A stretch of 43,102 bases of DNA from positions 1-43,102 of the forward strand of contig JAUMYK010000008.1 of the NCBI GenBank assembly GCA_030528665.1, read 5' to 3'. This document shows positions 29,450-37,857 of this stretch, one piece after another. Positions within the stretch are counted from its first letter, which is position 1, and each line of letters begins with the position of its first letter. This DNA comes from a bacterium. GTDB lineage: Bacteria; Patescibacteria; JAEDAM01; Absconditabacterales; Absconditicoccaceae. Made by a program: the position numbers and the translations under genes. The notes beneath the pieces are model-generated. The model did not search any database, was not told the DNA's origin, and saw nothing but the letters and a program-made list of their open reading frames with translations.

Positions 29450-30529
29450 CTATCCATTCGCCTGCATCTGCTGATTGAGCAGCATAGTCTGATTTTCCAG
29501 CACCATTTTCCCAATAATATCATCGATATTTCCAAGCATAATATTTGGAAGATTTGACCAAGACTCGTGAATACGATGATCAGTTACCCTATCCTGAGGA
29601 AAATTATAGGTTCTAATTTTTTCAGAACGATCTCCAGTTCCAATCTGATTTCCTCTGAGTGATTTCTCCTCAGCCTGTTTTTTATCCAATTCAATCTGAT
29701 AAAGCCTAGACTTAAGTACAGCAAAAGCTTTTTCCTTATTTTGCATTTGGGATTTACTATCTCCGATATTCACGATCAATCCACTCGGCAAATGATGCAA
29801 TCTCACTCCAGTCTGGTTTTTGTTGGCATTTTGCCCTCCAGAGGAGGAAGCCGCATAGGTATCCATCACAATATCCTTAGGATCAATCTGAACATCTACA
29901 TCTTCTGCCTCAGGCATAATCGCAACAGTGACTGTAGAGGTATGCACTCTCCCATTGGACTCCGTATCTGGGATTCTCTGTACTCTATGCACTCCAGACT
30001 CAAATTTCATCAAAGAATAAACACTCTCTCCTGCAATTTTAACCATCACAAACTTCACTCCTCCAATATCTGAAAGTTGCTCCTCAACAATCTCAGGTTT
30101 CCAGCCTTTTTTTTGTGCATAGGTAAGATACATTTTAAGCAACTCAGAGGCAAAAAGCCCAGCCTCATCTCCTCCTGCAGCAGGTCTAATCTCAAGATAA
30201 ATATTTTTATCATCATTAGGATCTTTGGGAAGAAGAGCGATTTTAAGCTCATGATCAAGAGTTTCAATAGATGCTTTAGCAGTATCTAGCTCCTCCTGAG
30301 CCATCTCAAGAAGATCAGCATCCGTTTCATTGGCAAGCAGCTCTTGAGCATTCTCAAGCGTTTCCAACGCGCTTTTATATGCTACTGCAAGCTCAAAAGT
30401 CTTTTCTAAAGATGAAAGTTCCTTATTCACTTTTTTAGCTTTTTCCATATCTTCAAAAATCTCAGGCTTAAGTGATTCCTCTCTGAGATGTTCATATTTT
30501 GCGATAATCGTATTGAGTTTTTCTAACAT
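29450..30529 (-). CDS. prfA: Peptide chain release factor 1
   Basis: 359 residues, full length for RF1, which reads UAA and UAG. The GGQ peptidyl-hydrolase motif is present (SSSGGQNANKNQTGVRLHHLP) but its context differs from the usual GAGGQHVN-K/T. The stop-reading site aligns as RVQRIPDTESNGRVHTS, so the tripeptide is P-D-T, of the RF1 PxT class and unlike the SPF of RF2. The C-terminal GDRSEKIRTYNFPQDRVTDHRI is typical. The gene uses no TGA codon. RF2 (UGA) is absent here, as expected for a UGA-sense code, but the rest of the genome is not visible. It is last in the run secG, OppA-like, M50 peptidase, prfA, with an ATCTGACTTTACTTC leader. Confidence 0.95.
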   Translation of the reverse strand: MLEKLNTIIAKYEHLREESLKPEIFEDMEKAKKVNKELSSLEKTFELAVAYKSALETLENAQELLANETDADLLEMAQEELDTAKASIETLDHELKIALLPKDPNDDKNIYLEIRPAAGGDEAGLFASELLKMYLTYAQKKGWKPEIVEEQLSDIGGVKFVMVKIAGESVYSLMKFESGVHRVQRIPDTESNGRVHTSTVTVAIMPEAEDVDVQIDPKDIVMDTYAASSSGGQNANKNQTGVRLHHLPSGLIVNIGDSKSQMQNKEKAFAVLKSRLYQIELDKKQAEEKSLRGNQIGTGDRSEKIRTYNFPQDRVTDHRIHESWSNLPNIMLGNIDDIIGKMVLENQTMLLNQQMQANG

Positions 30530-30570
30530 ATGATGATAATCTAAGAAGTAAAGTCAGATTTTTTATCTTT

Positions 30571-31230
30571 TTAAAAGAGCAACTGAGCAAAAGGGAAAGA
30601 AAAAATTCTGAACAATCCAGAAGCAATCGTGTGGATATAGCTACTCAACACCCCCTTAAACGGTCAAAACACGACCAGCAAGAGAAACACCAAAGAAATC
30701 ACCCCTACATAACGCTCCAGAAAGGCACCTGCACCATGATGCATAACCTTGATCAATCTATACCCATCCAAAGGAGGAAGCGGAATCATATTGAAAGCAG
30801 CGAGCGCAAAATTACTCATCGCAAACAGCATCCAAAACTGTGCTACCATATCCAATCCATTGCCAGAAATACTGACGATGCTCTGACCAAAAAGTTTCAT
30901 ATAGACCATCATCACAAGAATTGCCAGTATCCCAAGGACAATATTGCTTGCTGGTCAAGCAAGCGCTACGAGCAGCTCATCCCTATAGGGCTTTTTGTAG
31001 TAGCTAGGGTCTATCTGTACAGGTTTTCCCCATCCAAAATGGATCAAAAAAATCAGAATAAATCCAATCGGATCAATATGTTTCAAGGGATTCGGAGTCA
31101 GCCTTCCTTGAATTTTTGGAGTAGGATCACCCAATGCATAAGAGACATAAGCATGCGCATATTCGTGCAATCCTATCGATACCACAAAAATAATCGCTAT
31201 CTGAAGATAATACATACCATTTTCCAACAT
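30571..31230 (-). CDS. Site-2 protease-like zinc metallopeptidase (M50, rhomboid-type SREBP family)
   Basis: 219 residues, ATG 31230 (GTG 31239 possible), TAA stop. VSIGLHEYAHAYVSYALGDPTPK contains the zinc-binding HExxH in a membrane helix; GPASN (TGA-coded Gly, near 30958) and FNMIPLPPLDGYRL (the NxxPxPxLDG third metal ligand) complete the signature of the small S2P/YwhC-type peptidases. It has about five or six membrane helices. A second TGA-Gly is near the C-terminus (VVFGPFKG). It starts 28 bases after the OppA-like gene and ends 41 bases before prfA. Substrate unknown. Confidence 0.9.
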
Positions 31231-31258
31231 AGAATACACTAAGATACAGATAAAGAAA

Positions 31259-33439
31259 CTATTCTGCAGGTTTTACCAAACCCTCAAACGGATTATCAGT
31301 ATTGAGACTTGGAGTGGTCTCTCCCTGCTCAGGCAAGCTCGCCTCAGATCAAAGTTCAGCCTCGAGTGATGAAACTCCTCAAGAAGCCACATCCGCCTCA
31401 GCACCCAGAGAGAAATCATCACTAACACTAGCTACCAACTCCTGTACAAAACCTTTGACCTCCTTGAGCTTGCTAAAATCGATTACCGTATTTTGCACAA
31501 GAGCAACATTTTGAAACAAATAATTCCTCCAATTGTACTCATACAACTCCTGCACTCCTGTCATATACTCCGATGCTAAGAGTTTTGATTTGATATTAAC
31601 AAAATCGTAAGGATACCCAAGGATCACAAAAGGCAGATCTTGTGCATAAATTTTATCAATCTGGGTCATAATATCTTCTTTTTGTGGACTCTTGGTATGC
31701 TGCTTAAAGAGATTGGTAAGATTCGGATTGGTATATTTTGATGGATTGATCAAGGGATCACTGGTGGTCAAAATCTTGAGAATATCCTTTTTCATACCGA
31801 TATTGATCGTATTGAGCAAAATATCATATTCTCCCAATACCAATTTAGCCTCTAAAGCCTCAGGACTACTAATTTGCTCAAACAGGAAGTTTTCCAAAAT
31901 CCCAGCCTCCGTCAAAATCGCCCTCAACTGCTTGATCGCAAAATTGGATTCCAAATTATTATAATAGACAACTTTAATTTTCTCTTTCATCGCCTCATCC
32001 TCAGAACTATCAGCTGCTGGAGCAGTAGTAGAGAGAAGATACAGATCGATATTGGCAATCGTATAGTTCTTACCTTTAATTGATCCCTCAATCGTATATT
32101 GATTGAGTCCCTCTCTCAAATTTTTAGCAATCTCTAGAGGATACACAATCTTTTTATCAGTCTTTTTATAATTTTTTGGACTGAAAGTGTTTTTATAATT
32201 GTCTTTTACCTTGATATTCTCAAACTGATTGGAAAACTTGATTTCAAGGTTAAATACCCCATTTTCAGGCTTTTGGGTATAAAAGACAAACTTTCTTTCA
32301 ATACCATTGATCGAGATAGATTTTTTTAATGCTTGTACTCCACTATCTCGCAAATCCTCCTGCTGGACAGCTTCTCCACCCTCAGCAAGTGCTAAACGAT
32401 TGATAAACTCCTTGATATTGCTCCCATCTGAGTAAAACAGCCTCAAAAGCGGTTCATCATACTTTTTGAGATAGGTCGCATAATCACCAGTATAAAAATG
32501 CGTATTGATCAATCCCCCCAACGCTCTTCTCAATCTCACCTTCATCTTTTCAGACTTCGTATTGAAAAAGAGGGTTAAAAGCTGACTTTTGATCACGTTA
32601 ATCTTTTGATACCCATCGAGTGTTACCTGATGAGCATAGCTATCTATCAAATAATTCTGATCCTCGATCACCGATTTTGCTAACACATCAAAAGCATCAT
32701 AATTCTTGATCTGATAAAAGCCAAAATGAGTCGCCTCACATTTTGTCAAATCAAAAACTAAACTCTGCTGATCACTTGACTTAGGAGCAATTTTTCCACA
32801 AGCACTGGTCACAGGATTCGCCGCAAAAATCGTCCTATACGCCTCAAGAGAAGCATATTCCAAGACATGCTTTGGCAAAATATAGTAGGTAAACAGCAAA
32901 TTATTGTCTGTCGTACTGGTAGGAAAAGTAATTTTAAGCTTTTCATTTTCCCCAGTCCCTTCTCTAGAGACCTTCACATCCTGATAACTATTCAGTGCCT
33001 TGATCCCCCAACTATTCTGACTAATAATCTTCTGATAAGTAAAATACACATCATCTAAGCTCAATGGAGTTCCATCACTCCAAAACTTGGTAGTACTCGG
33101 CAGACTGACATAGTAGGTCTGATAGTCTTGGGTCGTGATTTTACAGTTTTCACCTCTTAGTCCCTGCGTACTCAGACTATCATAATTGATACAAGCATCA
33201 AACAAAAAAGACTGATAAAACAAGCTTTGTCAGTCATTTTTCAAATAAGGAAGATAAGAAACCTGATTGAAAATTGCTTCTACAAAAGTTCCTCACTTTT
33301 TAGTAGTGGTCTGAGAATGTTTGATCAAAAATTGATACCCAAGGATAGCGGTAGCAAAAAACCAACATACAACAATCACATACAAAATATAGGTTAAGAG
33401 CTTTTTATTCGCATTTGCCTCATAGTAACGATACCACAT
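31259..33439 (-). CDS. Membrane-anchored peptide/solute-binding protein (SBP family 5, OppA-like)
   Basis: 726 residues, ATG 33439, TAG stop. One N-terminal helix (residues ~18-40, LTYILYVIVVCWFFATAILG) follows a basic cytoplasmic tip, so it is a signal anchor, not a lipoprotein. GGTFVEAIFNQVSYLPY (first Gly TGA) begins the extracellular domain; TTKFWSDGTPLSLDDVYFTYQKI is the SBP_bac_5 signature. A second half with LKIKVVYYNN...AIKQLRAILTEAGI and the YDILLNTINIG motif is normal for the family, though the total length exceeds OppA (~540) because of an inserted ~170-residue region. TGA is used four times. The ATG overlaps the secG stop (TAATG). No permease or ATPase genes are adjacent, which is odd for a transporter. 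Confidence 0.85.
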
Positions 33440-33669
33440 TATTTAACGAAAGGTAAAAATACGCAAATCAAAACAAAAAGAACAGCAGTTACGATTGCGA
33501 TTTTTTGAAGCTTAGACTCCATAGTTTTTTTACTTCCATATTCATTGCCCCCAGCAGAAGCTCCACCAATTCCAAGCCCCAAACCTCCACCTTTTGGAGA
33601 CTGAAGTAATACACTTCCAATAAAAATCACTCCTACAACAATCAGTGCAATAATCAAAAAAGTCCTCAT
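33439..33669 (-). CDS. secG: Protein-export membrane protein SecG
   Basis: 76 residues, the expected SecG size. Two membrane helices (residues 3-22, 58-74) flank the conserved loop LQSPKGGGLGLGIGGASAG, followed by GSKKTMESKLQKI. SecG supports the SecYE channel. No TGA is used. Its TAA overlaps the ATG of the OppA-like gene by one base, so translation is probably coupled. Promoter TTGCAT-N16-TACAAT upstream. Confidence 0.93.
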   Translation of the reverse strand: MRTFLIIALIVVGVIFIGSVLLQSPKGGGLGLGIGGASAGGNEYGSKKTMESKLQKIAIVTAVLFVLICVFLPFVK

Positions 33670-33711
33670 CAGTTTAACTATAATACAAAAATAAAGGATA
33701 ATCCAAACGAG

Positions 33712-33739
33712 ATTGTAATGATTTGCTCCAGAAATGCAA
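33712..33739 (-). promoter_or_regulatory. Promoter of the secG operon
   Basis: On the minus strand TTGCAT (33739-33734), 16-base spacer, TACAAT (33717-33712). The leader to ATG 33669 is ~42 bases and T-rich. Confidence 0.6.
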
Positions 33740-33816
33740 GTGCTAGGAAATCAGCGGAAAAAACAGTAAGGAAAAGTCAGAATTACATCTTTTTTCCCAC
33801 TCAAAAGATCAAGTCC

Positions 33817-34206
33817 TTACTCCAAAACAAATGCCTGCTGACATTGCGAAAGCGGATCACTTGCATCACATACAGGTACTAGATCTGGATGCTTATGCTG
33901 ATTATCCTCATCAGTACAAACAGGTTTTTGATAGCTCTCACAGTACTTTTTCGTACAAGCTGCTTCATCAGCTCCCATCCTCATACAATGATTGCATCCA
34001 TCAAAAAAAGCCTGACAATCCTGAGCGATCACTTCCTTTCGACTCTGCTGATCATAGGACACCTCATCCGCAGCCGTCTCCATCAGCTCCATATCCAGCG
34101 GAGTCGGAGCCTGCACCTGCTCAAACGGATACAACACGATCACACAACACACCAAAGCAATCCCACTCATCAGCAAAGTAAAAAGCATTTTTTGTTGAGC
34201 TTTCAT
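33817..34206 (-). CDS. Cysteine-rich exported or membrane-anchored protein, unknown function
   Basis: 129 residues, no TGA. Residues 7-26 are hydrophobic (MLFTLLMSGIALVCCVIVLY) and followed by FEQVQAPTP: a signal anchor or a signal peptide with a possible VQA cleavage site. The rest is acidic, with seven Cys in DCQAFFDGCNHCMRMGADEAACTKKYCES and later CTDEDN, VCDASD and QC, a pattern consistent with disulfides outside the cell. No family recognised. Divergent from lepA (135 bases between the starts). Confidence 0.8.
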   Translation of the reverse strand: MKAQQKMLFTLLMSGIALVCCVIVLYPFEQVQAPTPLDMELMETAADEVSYDQQSRKEVIAQDCQAFFDGCNHCMRMGADEAACTKKYCESYQKPVCTDEDNQHKHPDLVPVCDASDPLSQCQQAFVLE

Positions 34207-34237
34207 CCCAAAAAGACAGCAAAATAAAACATCTTCT

Positions 34238-34265
34238 ATGCTAAGGTTTTGGGTACTTTTGTCAA
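34238..34265 (-). promoter_or_regulatory. Promoter of the 33817-34206 gene
   Basis: On the minus strand TTGACA (34265-34260), 16-base spacer, TAGCAT (34243-34238). Close to the divergent lepA promoter (34280-34315), whose -35 box is 15 bases away. Confidence 0.45.
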
Positions 34266-34279
34266 ATCATTTTATTTAC

Positions 34280-34315
34280 TTGCAAATTTTGAGGAATTCA
34301 CTAGTTTTAGATCAG
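34280..34315 (+). promoter_or_regulatory. lepA promoter with ATCAG leader box
   Basis: TTGCAA (34280-34285), 16-base spacer, TAGTTT (34302-34307), TAG, ATCAG (34311-34315), then ATTTATTTTGTTTTTTAAAGGGATA to the ATG at 34341. The same element as at infB. Because it directly precedes the shortened lepA, the shortened gene appears to be expressed as such. Confidence 0.65.
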
Positions 34316-34340
34316 ATTTATTTTGTTTTTTAAAGGGATA

Positions 34341-35783
34341 ATGGGAGTAGCAAGAGCTTTGATTTTTGATTCAGTGTTTGATCCCTACAAAGGAGTACTT
34401 GCCTATGTAAAAGTGGTAGATGGAAGTTTTTCTGCTGGAGATGAGGTCTATCTCGTCCATTCTGAAAAAAGTTTCCAACCGACCGAAGTAGGACACTTCA
34501 CTCCAGAATATCATGCAGACAAAACACTCTCTGAAGGACAAATTGGATACATCTTAACGGGACAAAAATCGGTAAGAGATGTAAAAATTGGAGATACCAT
34601 GCTGAAAGTCAAAGTAGGAAAAAATGAGGATACGAGCCGTTTCCATCAACATTTAATCCCATGATTTAGAAAGGTAACACCCTATGTGTATGCTGGAGTC
34701 TACCCAATAGACTCAACTGAATACGATAAACTCAAAGATAGCCTAGAAAAACTCTCACTCAATGATAGTGCCGTTGCCTACGAGATGGAAGATAGTAAAG
34801 CACTTGGACTAGGATTTCGTTGTGGATTTTTAGGAATGCTGCATATGGATATTATCAAGGAAAGACTCTTTCGTGAGTACGGACTCGATACCATTTTTAC
34901 CATCCCTACAGTGATGTATCTGGTAAAATCCAAAAATCTTTCCATTCCTCTGATAAAAACTGGGATGAATATCAAAGGACTCATCCAAACCTGACTCTAT
35001 CGTGAAATTCTTAAAAAAGAAAATCTGACTCTAGAGGATGCAGACCTTGAACTCCTCGAACACTCCGAAGGCATCTTTGGGACTATGCTCGAAAACCCAA
35101 CTTTCAAACGCTTAGCAGACCTCTTCAAACCTCGAATCGTAGTCAAATCAGGATCAGATATGATTGATCAAGGAATGATTGAAGAAATCCTCGAACCAAT
35201 TGCTAATGTAGAAGTAGTAGGACCTGAAGAGTATGCGGGAAACATTATGGCACTCTGCCAGGAATATAGAGGAAAACTCAAACATATGGAGTATATTGAT
35301 GCTACCAGAGTAGTATGGCATTATGAACTACCAATGGGAGAAATCATTGTAGACTTTTACGATCGCCTCAAATCAGCAACCAAAGGCTATGCGACCATGA
35401 ACTATGAATTCAAAGGATATGAAAGCGACAATCTCGTAAAACTCGACATCTTTATCAATAACGAAAAAGTAGAAGCTCTCACCTGGGTCGTACACTACGA
35501 CAAAGCCTATTATCTCGGTCGTGAAGCAGTAGAAAAACTCAAAACACTGATTCCAAAACACCTTTTTGCCATCCCTCTTCAAGCTGGACTAGGAAATAAA
35601 ATCATCGCTCGTGAAAACATCTCTGCTATCAAAAAAGATGTCCTTGCAAAATGTTATGGTGGAGATGTGAGTAGAAAAAGAAAGCTTCTCCAAAAACAAA
35701 AAGAAGGAAAAAAGAGAATGAAAGCCATCGGAAATGTTGAAATTCCAACGGATACTTTCGTTAAAATGGTTACGAGGGACTAA
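34341..35783 (+). CDS. lepA: Elongation factor 4 (LepA) lacking its GTPase domain
   Basis: 480 residues, TAA stop. It starts [18 protein letters not shown], which is the beginning of LepA domain II, so the whole N-terminal GTPase domain (about 185 residues in the family) is missing. The upstream frame is closed by TAG at 34308-34310, with no hidden G domain. The rest is well preserved: [17 protein letters not shown] (PGF Gly is TGA), [27 protein letters not shown], an EF-G-like domain V, and the LepA-specific C-terminus [34 protein letters not shown]. Between VMYLVKSKN and EPIANVE it is about 60 residues longer than E. coli LepA; a second TGA-Gly (34992-34994) lies in this insert. A promoter with the ATCAG leader stands directly before it. 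Known LepA needs GTP hydrolysis for release from ribosomes, so this form must act differently, pair with a separate G domain, or be decaying. Confidence 0.9.
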
Positions 35784-35799
35784 TCCCCCTTCATCACAA

Positions 35800-35823
35800 A
35801 AAAAGCGCCAAATCTGACGCTTA
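35800..35823 (-). terminator. dnaX terminator, shared with lepA
   Basis: On the minus strand AAGCG-TCAGATTTGG-CGCTT followed by TTTTT. The dnaX stop codon at 35821-35823 is at the foot of the hairpin; on the plus strand it may also end the lepA transcript. Confidence 0.7.
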
Positions 35824-37290
35824 GAGTCCCATTTTCCTCGCAAAATAGCTCGCCTTATCCTCATAACTTACACTAATCTCAATACTTTCACCAAGCTCTT
35901 GGCTCAAAAATTGTTCAAGAGCTTTTCTATTTTCCTCATTATTCAGCAGCATCTCTGCAATTTTGGTAATCACTACCACAACAATCTGATTTCCCTCCTT
36001 TTTTTCAATAATTGCCTGATCTTTGAGATTGGACTGCACCGTAGGCTTTCACAGTTTAGCCACGACTTGAGTCCACAAGCTTTTAAAATCCAATGCTCAA
36101 GAGGAAAGAGTAGAAGTCTGAGAAGACTGCTGAGGCTGTGGTCACGCAGAAGGAGCATCCTCTTGCTGTACAGTAGATACACTCGAAGTTGACATAGCAG
36201 CTTCTCCCCCTGACTCAACAGTACCTTTACCCACAGAAGAAGATGCGATGAGATGTTGAGAAGCTTGCTGTGAAGCTTCAGAACTAACGACGCTTTCTGA
36301 AGAAAGATAACTATTAATCCCAATTTTATAGGCAACAATCGGATACGGATACCACCTCAAAGTGCTGAGAATTTCGCCAAATACCTTACACATCTCAAGC
36401 AAAAAATCCGTATCTTCCATCAAATGCTGATCAATATAGCCGATCATCTGCTTCGCAAAAGCACTCAGATCTACCCCACCTTGACTAATCTGATCAAGCG
36501 ATGCAAAAATCTGACTTCTATCTTTAGTTTTAATCGTCTGCAAGAGCATATCAATCGTAGCATCGCCTGCCACTCCCAAAAACTTCGTAATATTTTCTTC
36601 ATCAAGCGTTCATAAAATACTGACCTGATCAATATACTTCACAGCATCTCTCACATGACCTTCAGAAATAGTAGCAATAATCTCCAATGCAGAGCGTGTA
36701 TAGCTAAGTTGCTCAGCCGTACAAATAGCCTCAAGATGAGCAATCATAGCTTGAGGAGCCACTTTTCTATAATTAAATACCTGACAACGAGAGATAATCG
36801 TATCAGGCACCTTATGAATCTCCGTAGTAGCTAAAATAAAACAAACATTACTCTTTGGTTCCTCTATTGTCTTGAGCAAAGCATTAAAAGCCCCCTTACT
36901 GAGCATATGTACCTCATCAATCACATAGATTTTTTTGTGCAATGCAGTCGGTGGATACAATGCTCTATCTATAATCTCTTCCCTGATATTGTCTACTCCA
37001 GTATGAGAAGCAGCATCTATCTCTACATAATCCAAACTCGTTCCAGTATTGATCAGCTGACAATTTGGACATTGATTACAAGGATTTCCATTTTGCAGAT
37101 TGGTACAGTTGAGTCCTTTAGCGATCAGCCTTGCAGAAGTCGTCTTTCCAGTTCCTCTTGGTCAAAAGAGCAGATAGTTATGATGCAGGCTCTCTCTCGC
37201 CAACATCTGTGCTTTGAGAATATCAATAATATGCTCCTGACCGATCATAGCATCAAAAGTTTGAGGACGATACTTATTTGCAAGACTCAT
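35821..37290 (-). CDS. dnaX: DNA polymerase III subunit gamma/tau
   Basis: 489 residues, ATG 37290, TAA stop. Clamp-loader AAA+ ATPase. Walker A is GPRGTGKTT with the first Gly TGA-coded (near 37160); the zinc site is CTN...CNQCPNCQ; Walker B is VIDEVHMLS (DExH-like); the sensor 1 and SRC motifs are ATTEIHKVPDTIISRCQ. Residues 240 onward form domain III and a Ser/Gln-rich linker (VESGGEAAMSTSSVSTVQQ...), then a short C-terminal domain. TGA is Gly five times (also at 36610-36612 and 36142-36144); under the standard code no functional protein would be recognised. I saw no A-rich slippery site for a gamma/tau frameshift. Confidence 0.95.
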
Positions 37291-37399
37291 CGCAGTACCA
37301 ATAATCAATAAAAAAACAAAAAAAATCTGACTTCCTTTACTCTGTAGTGTACAGTTTTGAGATCAGTTTTCAAAGGAAAGTGCAAAAGAAAAAATCCTC

Positions 37400-37427
37400 T
37401 TGCATTTTCACAAAAAATATTTATACA
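37400..37427 (+). promoter_or_regulatory. Promoter of the padR/PspC-like operon
   Basis: TTGCAT (37400-37405), 16-base spacer, TATACA (37422-37427), with TACACT two bases on. A second candidate lies downstream: TTGCAA (37433-37438), 18-base spacer, TCCACT, ATG, ATCAG, which would leave a leader of only seven bases (ATCAGAA) before the start at 37473. Confidence 0.45.
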
Positions 37428-37472
37428 CTACCTTGCAATACATAGTAGCTTTATTTTCCACTATGATCAGAA

Positions 37473-37805
37473 ATGTATGATGTAGACAAAATCGCAATAC
37501 AAATGAGAAAAGGGATTTTGGAATACCTGATCCTCTTAATCATCAGCAAAGGAGAAGTCTATGCCTCAGACATCATTACCGCACTTCAGACCTATGATCT
37601 CCTCGTAGTAGAAGGCACGCTCTATCCCCTCCTTTCTCGCCTCAAAAAAGAACAACTTTTGACCTATGCTCGAGTAGAATCTCCAAGCTGACCCCCTAGA
37701 AAATACTATAGCCTGACAGAACACGGACAGCACATCCTCCAAAAAATGGAAACCACCCGAAATCAGCTCAACACAGCAATCATTGGAATGCAATCACAAA
37801 GCTAA
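37473..37805 (+). CDS. PadR family transcriptional regulator
   Basis: 110 residues, TAA stop. Winged-helix protein: IQMRKGILEYLILLIISKGEVYASDIITAL, then EGTLYPLLSRLKKEQLLTYA (recognition helix and wing) and PPRKYYSLTEHGQHILQKM. The Gly before PPRKYY is TGA-coded (SPSGPPRKYYSLT matches the family G-x-P-R-K-Y-Y-x-[LI]-T). It has no C-terminal dimerisation extension beyond the short helix, as in the small PadR group. The PspC-like gene starts 52 bases downstream; PadR plus PspC-domain pairs are a recurrent arrangement in Bacteroidetes, so the regulator probably controls this operon. Confidence 0.9.
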
Positions 37806-37857
37806 AACAAACTCCACATTCACATCAGATTTCTTTTAATTTTTTATACCTATCGCT

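Noticed and set aside
37381..37440. A slippery or CRISPR-like pattern in the AT-rich dnaX-padR gap
   Set aside because: Only promoter-like boxes recur there; no regularly spaced repeats with unique spacers are found anywhere in the window.
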